Origin: Acidimicrobium ferrooxidans DSM 10331
GTDB lineage: Bacteria > Actinomycetota > Acidimicrobiia > Acidimicrobiales > Acidimicrobiaceae
DNA: 64,000 nt
Assembly (NCBI RefSeq): GCF_000023265.1
Contig: NC_013124.1
Span: 1,182,001-1,246,000, forward strand
Reading direction: 5' to 3'
In this document: piece after piece, positions 8,525-17,119 of the stretch
Layout of the letters: each line of letters begins with the position of its first letter
How positions within the stretch are numbered: position 1 is the first letter of the stretch
The notes under the pieces: generated by a model
Told to the model about the DNA's origin: nothing
Databases searched by the model: none
Seen by the model: only the letters and a program-made list of their open reading frames with translations
Program-made: the position numbers and the translations under genes

Positions 8525-10351
8525 GTGCGCCACATCCGGCCGTCGCGACGGCGTCTCCTCCTCCCTCTTCTTGTGGGTGCAACCGGATTCGCCCTCGCTG
8601 CGTGTGGAACGTCCGGTGCGGCCGAGCCGTCGAGCGCCTCACCACACGGAGTCGTGACGTTCGCGGAACAGGTCGGGGCTGCTCCCAACTACATCTTCCC
8701 GTTCACCGCGAGCCAGTACTTCACGGTCGACAACACGTCCCAGTTCCAGTTCCTCATGTACCGGCCGCTGTACTTCTTCGGCGTCGCCGGTCGACCGGTC
8801 ATCAACGCTGAGCTCTCCCTCGCGGCTCTTCCGGTCTACTCCAACAACGACACCACCGTCACGATCACCCTGAAGCACTACATGTGGTCAGACGGCGAGC
8901 CGGTGACCTCGCGCGACGTCATCTTCTGGATGAACCTGCTCAAGGCGAACAAGGCCAACTGGGCCGCCTACGTGCCTGGCGCCTTCCCTGACAACGTCGC
9001 GTCGTACTCGGCTCCGAATGCATCGACCGTCGTCTTCCACCTCACCGGCAAGGTCAACCCGACGTGGTTCACCTACAACGAACTGAGCCAGATCACGCCG
9101 CTCCCCATCGCCTGGGACCGCACCTCGCTCAGCCAGCCGGCACCCAGCCCGTCGGCCGCCAACTTGCCCGATACGACGACCTCGGGGGCCAAGGCGGTCT
9201 ACACCTTCTTGAACTCTCAGGCCACGAACGCCAACGCCTGGGCCTCGAGCCCGATCTGGTCGGTGGTGGACGGCCCGTGGAAGCTGAAGAGCTCGTCGAC
9301 GACCGGGCGCATGGTGTTCGTGCCGAACCCGTCCTACACCGGGCCGGTCAAGCCGTCGCTGTCGGAGTTCGTGGAGCTGCCCTTCACCTCAGACACCGCT
9401 GAGTTCAACACGCTGCGCGCCGGCAACGGGGCGATCACCTACGGTTACGTGCCGAGCACAGCCCTCAGTCAACTGGGCGTGGTGCGCTCGATCGGCTACC
9501 GCATCGAGCCTTGGGTGGAGTTCGGCTTCAACTACTTCGTCGAGAACTTCAACAACCCGACCTACGGACCACTGTTCAAGCAGACCTACTTCCGTCAAGC
9601 CTTCCAGCATCTCGTCGACCAGCCGCAGTGGATCTCGACCTTCCTGAAGGGCTACGGCGTGCCGAGCTACTCGCCGGTGCCGCTCGCGCCAGCGAATCCG
9701 TATGCCGACGCAGCATCGAGACACAACCTCTACCCTTATTCGATCTCGGCAGCGAAGTCGCTCCTCACCAGCCACGGGTGGACGATGGTGAACGGCGTCA
9801 TGACGTGCGAGCGCCCGGGCACGGCCGCCACCGACTGCGGTGCAGGCATCGCGAAGGGCTTCACGCTCACGCTGAGCCTGCAGTACGCCTCGGGTACCAC
9901 GTCCATCACCCAGGAGATGGACGCACTCCAGTCGGCAGCAGCCAGCGCGGGTATCAAGATCAACCTCTCCCAGGCGCCGTTCAATACGGTGTTCGCCAAC
10001 GCCGCCCCGTGCTCAGGTTCGAGCTGTACCTGGCAGATCGAGAACTGGGGCGCGGGCTGGGAGTACTCGCCGGACGACTACCCGACCGGTGGTGAGCTCT
10101 ACACAACCGGAGCCGGCTCCAACGTCGAGGGCTGGAACGATCCGACGACGAACAGGCTCATCGCCGCAACTCACACCTCGTCGAATCCGCAGGCAGCGCT
10201 CGATGCCTACCAGAACTACATGGCGAGGGTCCTCCCCGTCGTCTACCAGCCTCTCGCCGACTACCAGGTATCGGCGATCGCGAACGACCTTCACGGCGTG
10301 AGCCAGAATGCCTTCTTGAACCTGACGCCCGAGGCGTGGCGCCTTGGCTGA
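8525..10351 (+). CDS. ABC transporter substrate-binding lipoprotein, family 5 (copy 2)
   Basis: Paralogue of the protein at 4377-6215, 608 residues. GTG at 8525 follows AAGGAGGT (8513-8520) and begins a lipoprotein signal (VRHIRPSRRRLLLPLLVGAT) with lipobox LAAC, Cys at 27. The upstream ATG-like extension would bury the signal peptide. The N-terminal 100 residues and several later patches differ from copy 1, while about residues 104-306 are identical. Differences cluster in patches after residue 306 (for example STALSQLGVVRS against TVDLSQVPYLKS), which may alter the ligand. Probably expressed partly from its own promoter in the 200-bp gap before it. Confidence 0.92.
   Translation: MRHIRPSRRRLLLPLLVGATGFALAACGTSGAAEPSSASPHGVVTFAEQVGAAPNYIFPFTASQYFTVDNTSQFQFLMYRPLYFFGVAGRPVINAELSLAALPVYSNNDTTVTITLKHYMWSDGEPVTSRDVIFWMNLLKANKANWAAYVPGAFPDNVASYSAPNASTVVFHLTGKVNPTWFTYNELSQITPLPIAWDRTSLSQPAPSPSAANLPDTTTSGAKAVYTFLNSQATNANAWASSPIWSVVDGPWKLKSSSTTGRMVFVPNPSYTGPVKPSLSEFVELPFTSDTAEFNTLRAGNGAITYGYVPSTALSQLGVVRSIGYRIEPWVEFGFNYFVENFNNPTYGPLFKQTYFRQAFQHLVDQPQWISTFLKGYGVPSYSPVPLAPANPYADAASRHNLYPYSISAAKSLLTSHGWTMVNGVMTCERPGTAATDCGAGIAKGFTLTLSLQYASGTTSITQEMDALQSAAASAGIKINLSQAPFNTVFANAAPCSGSSCTWQIENWGAGWEYSPDDYPTGGELYTTGAGSNVEGWNDPTTNRLIAATHTSSNPQAALDAYQNYMARVLPVVYQPLADYQVSAIANDLHGVSQNAFLNLTPEAWRLG
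8834..9441 (+). repeat. 608-bp identical block, copy B (inside binding protein 2)
   Basis: Perfect DNA match to 4695-5302 at an offset of 4139 bp. Because the two direct copies flank both permease genes, recombination between them could delete or duplicate the permease pair. Confidence 0.95.
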
Positions 10352-10446
10352 GCTGGGCGACGCTGCTCGCGGACCCCTCTCGCCAAGGACCCGCTGAGCG
10401 CAATCCTCCAGAGCCCCGCGGGTGGCCGGATAGCCTGGAGGCCACT

Positions 10447-12078
10447 GTGACCCAACCAGACCCTACGCCAGCCATGCCCCGAGCCCAGCGACGTCGAGTA
10501 TCGAAGCGACTTCGGCGCCGACGCCGCCTCGTCATCTCCCTCGCCACCGTTCTCGCGCTCATCGTGCTGATCGGCGCGGGCAGTTACCTCTACATCCGCT
10601 ATCGCTTCGGCCAGATCGGACACGTGTCGGTCGGCGGGCTCACGGCGCAGAGCTCCGGTCCCGAGAACATCCTGCTCGTCGGGAACAATTCACGGTGCAC
10701 GTTGACGAAGTACTCATCGTTCTACTCGAAGGGCTCACAGCACTTCGGCACCTGCAGCGAGGTTGGTGGTGGTCGCAGTGACGTGACGATGGTCCTACAC
10801 GTCGATCCAGCGACGCACCGCGCCTACCTGCTGTCCATCCCGCGAGATCTCTGGCTGCCCATGCCGAACGGCAACGGACTCGAACTCCGTGTCGACGATG
10901 CGCTCAACTCCGCCGAGCGCCCCTATCTCCACCTGCCCTTCGGACCGACCTTGCTCGTCAAGACGATCGAGCAAGACCTCGGCATTCCCATCAACCACTA
11001 CGTGGAGTTGAACTTCTACACCTTCGAGCAAGTCGTCAACACGCTCGGCGGCGTCACACTCGACTTCCCGACCAAGCTCGTCGACCACTACTCCGGCCTC
11101 AACATCACGACGACGGGCTGCCAGCACCTCACCGGCACGCAAGCCCTCGCGCTCGTTCGAGCACGACACCTGTACTACTACAACCCCTCCACCGGGACCT
11201 GGGACTACGACGGCACGGGTGACCTCGGACGCATCGTGCGAACCCACATCTTCCTTCGAGCCCTGGCCAGTCAGGTGAAGAGCTCGGCACTCTCGAACCC
11301 GATCACGGCCAACGCGCTCCTCGGCTCCCTGCTGCCGGCGCTCAAGGTCGACCCGTCGTTCTCCCTCTCGGACATGGTGAGCCTCGCGCTTGCCTTCCGA
11401 CACGTCAACCCTGGCTCGATCCCGAGCGCGACGTTGCCCGTGATCATCCCCTCCCAGAGCACGTTCACCGACCCTGCGAACCCGTCCAACTATCAGGCGC
11501 CGGGCTCCATCGTCATGCCGTGGGCCCAGAGCGACCTATCGGTCATTCGCCAGTTCCTCGGCTCTGAGGCCCCCAACCTCAACGCCATTCGTCCAGCCTC
11601 CGTCACGGTCGCGGTACGCGACGCAAGTGGTGTTGGCAACGGTAGCCAGCTCGTCGCTGGACTCTCCCAGCTTGGGTTTCCAACGACCAACCTCGGTACC
11701 GCAACCTACGCCGGCACCGACTCCGAGACCGTCGTCGCCTACAAGCCCGGCATGCTCGCCCAAGGCGAGCGCGTGCTCGCCAGCCTGTCTGGCCAGGCAG
11801 TCCTTGCCGAGGGCTCGGCAAATCAGCCCGCCGACGTGGTCATCACCGCTGGATCGACGATCGCCACCACCGCAACCTCGGCCCAGACCGCAGCCCTGAC
11901 GACAACCTCGGCACCGACCGCCACGCTCACCGCCACCTCGACGACCACACCACCGGTGGGAACGCTCGTGACCTCGACGCAGAGCCTCCAGCAACTCGCC
12001 TCGTCGAACCTGTGGCAGGCCAACGCGAGTGGGTCCGAGTTCTGGTGGGATCCACGTCTGTGCCCCGCCCACGCCTAG
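10447..12078 (+). CDS. LytR-CpsA-Psr (LCP) family cell-wall glycopolymer transferase
   Basis: LCP enzymes attach polyprenyl-linked glycopolymers to peptidoglycan outside the membrane. 543 residues from GTG 10447, which has GGAGG 5 nt upstream; the longer frame would overlap the binding-protein gene. Order: an Arg-rich cytoplasmic stretch (about 12-27), one transmembrane helix (about 28-50), an LCP domain with GGGRSDVTMVLHVDPATHRA and SIPRDLWLPMPNGNG (the conserved Arg/Asp that grip the pyrophosphate), a C-terminal LytR_C-like domain with VAVRDASGVGN, and a Thr/Ala-rich tail. Confidence 0.9.
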   Translation: MTQPDPTPAMPRAQRRRVSKRLRRRRRLVISLATVLALIVLIGAGSYLYIRYRFGQIGHVSVGGLTAQSSGPENILLVGNNSRCTLTKYSSFYSKGSQHFGTCSEVGGGRSDVTMVLHVDPATHRAYLLSIPRDLWLPMPNGNGLELRVDDALNSAERPYLHLPFGPTLLVKTIEQDLGIPINHYVELNFYTFEQVVNTLGGVTLDFPTKLVDHYSGLNITTTGCQHLTGTQALALVRARHLYYYNPSTGTWDYDGTGDLGRIVRTHIFLRALASQVKSSALSNPITANALLGSLLPALKVDPSFSLSDMVSLALAFRHVNPGSIPSATLPVIIPSQSTFTDPANPSNYQAPGSIVMPWAQSDLSVIRQFLGSEAPNLNAIRPASVTVAVRDASGVGNGSQLVAGLSQLGFPTTNLGTATYAGTDSETVVAYKPGMLAQGERVLASLSGQAVLAEGSANQPADVVITAGSTIATTATSAQTAALTTTSAPTATLTATSTTTPPVGTLVTSTQSLQQLASSNLWQANASGSEFWWDPRLCPAHA

Positions 12079-12110
12079 TCTCGCAGGGGCGCGCCTAGTC
12101 TCACAGCGAG

Positions 12111-13046
12111 ATGCCCGAGACCCCCTCACTCCACATCGTCGAAGTCGCTCCCCGCGACGGGCTCCAAAACGAGGCGACCCCGGTCGTCACCCGAGACAAG
12201 CTCGAACTCATCGAGGCATGCGTCGCCGCCGGTGTCGACCGTATCGAGGTCGCAAGCTTCGCACATCCCTCCCTCGTACCGCAGATGGCCGACGCCGAAG
12301 CGGTGATCGAGCAGCTCTCAGAGGCTGCCCTCGCCCGCGCGATCGCGCTCGTCCTGAACCAACGCGGTCTCGAGCGTGCACTGCGTACCCGCATTCGAGA
12401 GATCAACGTGGTCGTCGCTGCCTCCGAAGGCTTCGCCAGGGCCAACCAGCGCGCCACGCGCACCGAGCTCCTTGCGACAGCACGCAACGTCCTCGCCGAT
12501 GCTCGCGCCGCCGATCTGCGTCGTTCCCTCACCATCTCCGTCGCGTTCGGATGTCCCTTCGATGGGGAGGTCGATCCCCACGAGGTCGTACGCATCGTCG
12601 AGACGATTCGAGAGGCCGACCCAGCGTGCGAGATCGCCCTCGGTGACACGATCGGCGCCGCCGCGCCGGGAGACGTTGCTCGAATGCTCGAGCTGCTCGC
12701 GGACCTCGTCGCACCGAACGAGCTGCGCCTGCATTTCCACAACACCCGCAACGCTGGGATCGCCAACGCCTGGGAGGCCATGCGCCTCGGAGTCCGGACC
12801 TTCGATGCCTCCATGGGAGGCATCGGCGGTTGCCCCTTCGCGCCACGCGCAACCGGGAACATCGCCACCGAGGACCTCGTGTGGATGGCGACGCGCTCTG
12901 GCTACCGAACCAACGTCGACCTGGAGCGCGCCATCACCATCGCCCCGCTGACGACGCGCCTGCTCGGCCACGAGGTTGCGTCGATGGTGGCCCGAGCCGG
13001 CACATTCCCCGCCGGCACCTCCTCGCAGCCGAACCCGTCCCTCTAG
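12111..13046 (+). CDS. Hydroxymethylglutaryl-CoA lyase
   Basis: Splits HMG-CoA into acetyl-CoA and acetoacetate, the last step of leucine breakdown. 311 residues. The N-terminal PRDGLQNE (about 14-21) holds the catalytic Arg and metal-binding Asp. The family signature appears near 233-247 as SMGGIGGCPFAPRATGN, with its catalytic Cys. Acetoacetate produced here could be used by the acetoacetyl-CoA ligase at 17120-19084. Its stop codon interlocks with that of the convergent ATPase gene in CTAG. Two CGCCTAGTCTC copies (12072, 12092) precede it; their meaning is unknown. Confidence 0.92.
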   Translation: MPETPSLHIVEVAPRDGLQNEATPVVTRDKLELIEACVAAGVDRIEVASFAHPSLVPQMADAEAVIEQLSEAALARAIALVLNQRGLERALRTRIREINVVVAASEGFARANQRATRTELLATARNVLADARAADLRRSLTISVAFGCPFDGEVDPHEVVRIVETIREADPACEIALGDTIGAAAPGDVARMLELLADLVAPNELRLHFHNTRNAGIANAWEAMRLGVRTFDASMGGIGGCPFAPRATGNIATEDLVWMATRSGYRTNVDLERAITIAPLTTRLLGHEVASMVARAGTFPAGTSSQPNPSL

Positions 13047-15073
13047 CGCGGCGCTGCTGCCTCGCGAGGTCGCACCGACAGGGGGAAGTGGCACGCCGCG
13101 TGGTGGACGCCTCCGAAGTCGCGCATCGGGGGCTCCTCGGTGCGGCAGATGTCCTGCGCATAGGCGCAGCGCGTGTGGAACCGACACCCAGGTGGAGGGG
13201 TCATCGCCGACGGGAGTTCCCCACGCACCAGCGAGCGCTCCTTCGTACGCTCGACCTCCGGATCCGGCTCGGGAACGGCCTCGAGCAGCATGTGCGTATA
13301 AGGGTGCTTCGCGCTCTCGAAGATGTCGTCGCCCGAGCCAACCTCGACCAGCTTGCCGAGATACATCACGCCGATCCGATCAGCCAGATAGCGCACCACC
13401 GACAGGTCGTGCGAGATCACGATGTAGGTCAGGTTGTGCTGAGCCTGCAGATCCTTCATCAGGTTCAGCACCTGCGATCGGATCGACACGTCGAGCGCTG
13501 ACACCGGCTCGTCCGCGACGATCAGTCGCGGCGACAACGCGAGCGCCCGCGCAAGGCCGATGCGCTGGCGCTGGCCTCCGGAGAACTCATGGGGATAGCG
13601 CTCCATGGCCGCAGGGGCCAGACCGACCTCCTGGAGCAGGCTCGCGATCCGCTCAACACGCTCGGCCTTGGTGCCGATCTTGTGGATGTCGAGGGGTTCT
13701 TCGAGGATCTCCTTGACGCGCATCCGCGGATCGAGCGATGCGAAGGGATCTTGGAACATGAGCTGCAGCTCGCGCCGCACCTCGCGTACGTAACCACGCT
13801 CGTTGACGATGGAGCGGCCTGCGAACCGGATGTCGCCCGCCGCGGGCTGCTCGAGCCCCACGACCATCTGACCGGTCGTGGACTTCCCACACCCGGACTC
13901 GCCGACGAGCCCAAAGGTCTCTCCTTCGTAGACGGTGAACGACACGTCGCTCACCGCCTTCACCGTGCCGATCTTGCGCTGCACCACCGCGCCCTTGGTG
14001 ACGGGGTACTCCTTCGACACGTGGTCGAACTCGAGCAGCACCGGCCGGTCCGTGACGGTGCGCTGTCCGGTGCGACGCTCCAGGCTGATCGGGACACGCT
14101 CCGGTGCTCCAACCGGATAGAAGCAGGCAAACGGATGGAGATAGCCCTCCGGGGTCGTGTACGGCGGCTTCTCGACGCGGCAGCGCTCCTGTGCGTAGTG
14201 ACACCGCGGCGCGAAACGGCATCCCACGAGATCGCCCGTGAGGTCGGGCGGGATTCCCGGGATCGAGTACAGGCGCTCGGGTGCATCGCCCGTCAGCGGT
14301 GGAATGGATGCGAGGAGCGCCTCGGTGTAGGGATGGTAGGTGGAGGCGAACAGCTCGGCGGCGTCAGCATGCTCGACGATCTCTCCGGCGTACATGACGA
14401 TGACGTCGTCGGCGCGACCTGCGATCACGCCCATGTCGTGCGTGATAAGGAGCATCGCCATGCCGAGCTTCGCCTTGAGGTCCTCGAGCAGTTCGAGGAT
14501 CTGGGCCTGGATGGTGACGTCCAAGGCGGTCGTCGGCTCGTCGAGGATCACGAGCTTCGGATCACAGCTCAGCGCGATGGCGATCATCACCCTCTGGCGC
14601 AGTCCGCCCGACAGCTGGTGAGGGTAGGATTCGAGCCGCTCGCGCGGATTGGGCATACCGACGAGCGAGAGGACCTCGAGCGCTCGCTCGATGGCCTTGT
14701 CCTTCGAGTAGCCAAGGTGCCGACGAACGACGTCAGTGATCTGGTCACCGATGGTCATGCAGGGGTTCAACGACGTCATCGGGTCCTGGAACACGACCCC
14801 GATCTTGCCGCCCCGCACGTCCTGGAGCTCCCTCCGCGACAGCCCGGCGAGGTTGACGCCGTCGAAGAGGATCTCGCCCCCGGCGATGTAGCCTCCCTGG
14901 GGCAGCAAGCCGAGGATCGACATCCCCATCATCGTCTTGCCCGACCCGGACTCGCCAACGATGCCGAGCGTCTTGCCCTGCTCGAGCGAGAAGCTCACAC
15001 CATCGACCGCACGCACCTCGCCCTTGCGGAGCCTGATGCGCGTCCTCAGGTCACGAACCTCGAGGAGTGCCAT
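13043..15073 (-). CDS. Fused double ATP-binding protein of a peptide/nickel ABC importer (DppD-DppF fusion)
   Basis: 676 residues with two complete ABC ATPase domains. Domain 1: Walker A GESGSGKT (40-47), signature LSGGLRQR, Walker B LVILDEPTTALD. Domain 2: GESGCGKS, FSGGQRQR, LIVADEPVSALD. Each ends with the oligopeptide-transporter C-terminal extension, Cys-rich GCRFAPRC and GCRFHTRC. ATG at 15073 has GGAGG 6-7 nt upstream. No permease lies beside it, so it most likely energises the permease pair at 6389-8324, whose operon has no ATPase. One polypeptide supplies both nucleotide-binding sites. Confidence 0.92.
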   Translation of the reverse strand: MALLEVRDLRTRIRLRKGEVRAVDGVSFSLEQGKTLGIVGESGSGKTMMGMSILGLLPQGGYIAGGEILFDGVNLAGLSRRELQDVRGGKIGVVFQDPMTSLNPCMTIGDQITDVVRRHLGYSKDKAIERALEVLSLVGMPNPRERLESYPHQLSGGLRQRVMIAIALSCDPKLVILDEPTTALDVTIQAQILELLEDLKAKLGMAMLLITHDMGVIAGRADDVIVMYAGEIVEHADAAELFASTYHPYTEALLASIPPLTGDAPERLYSIPGIPPDLTGDLVGCRFAPRCHYAQERCRVEKPPYTTPEGYLHPFACFYPVGAPERVPISLERRTGQRTVTDRPVLLEFDHVSKEYPVTKGAVVQRKIGTVKAVSDVSFTVYEGETFGLVGESGCGKSTTGQMVVGLEQPAAGDIRFAGRSIVNERGYVREVRRELQLMFQDPFASLDPRMRVKEILEEPLDIHKIGTKAERVERIASLLQEVGLAPAAMERYPHEFSGGQRQRIGLARALALSPRLIVADEPVSALDVSIRSQVLNLMKDLQAQHNLTYIVISHDLSVVRYLADRIGVMYLGKLVEVGSGDDIFESAKHPYTHMLLEAVPEPDPEVERTKERSLVRGELPSAMTPPPGCRFHTRCAYAQDICRTEEPPMRDFGGVHHAACHFPLSVRPREAAAPR

Positions 15074-15217
15074 CGCGTTCCTCCATGCTCCCCACGCCAC
15101 CTACACGGTGGCTGCATAGAGCGCCATGCTACCCGCGTCGGCGCGGGTCCGGTGGCGCAGCAGCCCGTGAATCGAGGTGCTAGCATTTCAGCTCCGCGGG
15201 GTGTCCCCGCAGAGCTT

Positions 15218-15304
15218 GTCGGAGTGGCGGAATAGGTAGACGCGCTAGGTTGAGGGCCTAGTGACCGCAAGGTCGTGGGGGTTCAAGTCCCCCCTCCGAC
15301 ACCA
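15218..15304 (+). tRNA. tRNA-Leu(GAG)
   Basis: Acceptor strands GTCGGAG and CTCCGAC pair over 7 bp. The anticodon stem CTAGG/CCTAG holds the loop TTGAGGG, anticodon GAG. A long variable arm (GACCGCAAGGTC) marks a class II tRNA, and the T-arm has GGTTCAA. Discriminator A with an encoded CCA. A GC-rich hairpin (CCGCGGGG-TGT-CCCCGC) lies just upstream. Confidence 0.96.
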
Positions 15305-15810
15305 AGTCCCCCACCGACGCAGCTGAGATCTCGCGCCGGTCGATCGTGCAACGCGTGGCGCCCTCGCACGGACCAAGGTGGGCCTCGATGCCCAGCACCT
15401 GACGAGACCCAGCGAAACGCCAGGTCACCACCCCTGAGCGGCTCCAGGACCGCCACGAGTTGCTCGACGCTCGCCTAGCTCGCACGCGGCGAGCCCTTCT
15501 CTCGGCGTCGCTCGACTCTTGTCCGCATGGAGGCTCGCCACCGAAGGTGGGCCATCGCTCTCACCCGACGTCGAGCGCGCCTCTCCAGACAATCGCCGAG
15601 GTCTCGGCAACCCTGGAGCGCCTGGACATCGAGCCCTCGACCGCTCGCCGCATGCGCTATCTCGACACCTCCGCGCGTCTCCGCCAGCTCGGGGCGCGGG
15701 CCGCCCTTCGGATACCCAGCCGCTCGGCGCGAAGTGCCCCCACGGAAGGGGACCTTGGTACCAGACTGAGGCCCGTCTCGCCGAGTACGGTTGGCCACGG
15801 AGGTGGAGAC
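15305..15810 (+). other. Non-coding gap between tRNA-Leu and the radical SAM gene
   Basis: About 500 bp. Open frames here have no recognisable protein character, and the in-frame extension of the radical SAM gene back to 15460 reads as low-complexity Arg/Ser sequence. Nothing structured was seen apart from the GGAGG ribosome-binding site at its right end. Confidence 0.6.
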
Positions 15811-16938
15811 ATGCTGCTCTCAACCCACGCCGCGCAGGTGGTCGCCGAGACTCGACCCACGCCGAGGCTCGTGCTCTGGGAGACGACTCAGGCGTGTCCG
15901 TTGGCCTGCGTGCACTGTCGCGCCAACGCCATCAGCACGCCCGATCCCGACGAGCTCACGACCGCCGAGGGGTTCGCCCTCATCGACGATCTCGCAGCTG
16001 TTGCCGGCCCACGTCCGGTCATCGTCTTCACCGGCGGCGATCCCCTGAGCCGACCCGATCTCCTCGACCTGATCGCCCACGCCGCAGCTCGAGGTCTCCA
16101 CGTCGCCGTCTCGCCCGCCGTGAGCGAGCGCATCACGCCTGCCACGCTGACCGCACTCTACGACGCCGGGGCGCGCGCGATCTCGATCTCCCTCGACGGA
16201 CTCGGCAGGAACCACGACGCAACTCGCCGCGTTCCCGGTCACGCGCTGCGCACCCTCGAAGCGCTCACCATGGCACGCTCGGTCGGTCTTCGTGTGCAGG
16301 TCAATACCACGGTCATGCGCACCACCGTCAATGACCTCCCCGCGGTCGCCGAGGCCATGCTCGCGCGCAACATCACAACCTGGGAGGTCTTCTTCCTCGT
16401 GCCGACCGGCCGCGCGAGCACCGAGCTCGCCCTCACCGCCCACGAGCACGAGGACGTCGCGCGCTTCCTCTACGAAACCACCGGCTACGGCTTCATCGTC
16501 CGCACGGTCGAAGGACCGTTCTACCGCCGTGTCGCCGACGCCATTGCAACCAGCAACGACGCAGCCCTCGCCCCCATCGGCGAGCTCGGCGAGCGGCTGA
16601 TCGCCGAGCTCCATCGCCGCCTCGGCGATCCTGGCCCTCGTCGCCGTCCGTCACCGCACCCGGTGCGCGACGGTGATGGCGTCATCTTCGTCTCACGTAC
16701 CGGCGAGGTCTACGCCTCAGGCTTTCTCCCCGTTCGACTCGGATCCGTCCGCGAGCGCAGCCTCCTCGACATCTACGCCTCGGACCCGTTGCTCGACGCC
16801 ATCCGCCAGGCCGCACTCCCCGGCCGCTGTGGCCAGTGCGACTGGGCCAAGGCCTGCGGCGGCTCCCGTGCTCGCGCCTGGGCGATCACCGGCGATCCGC
16901 TCGCCGACGACCCCGCGTGCGCGCTCGTGAGCGCCTGA
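15811..16938 (+). CDS. Radical SAM / SPASM-type protein
   Basis: 375 residues. The radical SAM cluster motif is CPLACVHC (Cys 29, 33, 36), followed by a GGDPL glycine-rich motif. The C-terminus carries CGQCDWAKACGG and a further Cys near 370, the layout of a SPASM-like domain binding auxiliary Fe-S clusters. A central WEVFFLVPTGRAS segment recalls AhbD/NirJ-like haem-pathway relatives and a group of uncharacterised radical SAM proteins. ATG at 15811 follows GGAGGTGGA. No haem biosynthesis or peptide-substrate gene is adjacent, so the substrate is unknown. Confidence 0.85.
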   Translation: MLLSTHAAQVVAETRPTPRLVLWETTQACPLACVHCRANAISTPDPDELTTAEGFALIDDLAAVAGPRPVIVFTGGDPLSRPDLLDLIAHAAARGLHVAVSPAVSERITPATLTALYDAGARAISISLDGLGRNHDATRRVPGHALRTLEALTMARSVGLRVQVNTTVMRTTVNDLPAVAEAMLARNITTWEVFFLVPTGRASTELALTAHEHEDVARFLYETTGYGFIVRTVEGPFYRRVADAIATSNDAALAPIGELGERLIAELHRRLGDPGPRRRPSPHPVRDGDGVIFVSRTGEVYASGFLPVRLGSVRERSLLDIYASDPLLDAIRQAALPGRCGQCDWAKACGGSRARAWAITGDPLADDPACALVSA

Positions 16939-17119
16939 GGCCCCGAGGCAGGTCGGTACCAGTCCGGAGCCAGCGGCTCGCGACTGCCCGTGGGCTCGCG
17001 CACGCCTCAGTCGACCCGCAGGCCGCCGCTCGGCGCGTCACAAAACCGATCGTGCACCCAGGGCGAGCGCAGCTCTCACCGGCCCCACCACCGAACAGAA
17101 CTGCAGCTTCCGGCTCGGG

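Noticed and set aside
13589-15235. 548-residue plus-strand open frame
   Set aside because: It is antisense to the fused ABC ATPase, whose motifs are complete; the frame is a by-product of high third-position GC.
15258-15485. Minus-strand 75-residue frame over tRNA-Leu
   Set aside because: Its C-terminus is just the reverse translation of the tRNA 3' half, a common false gene.
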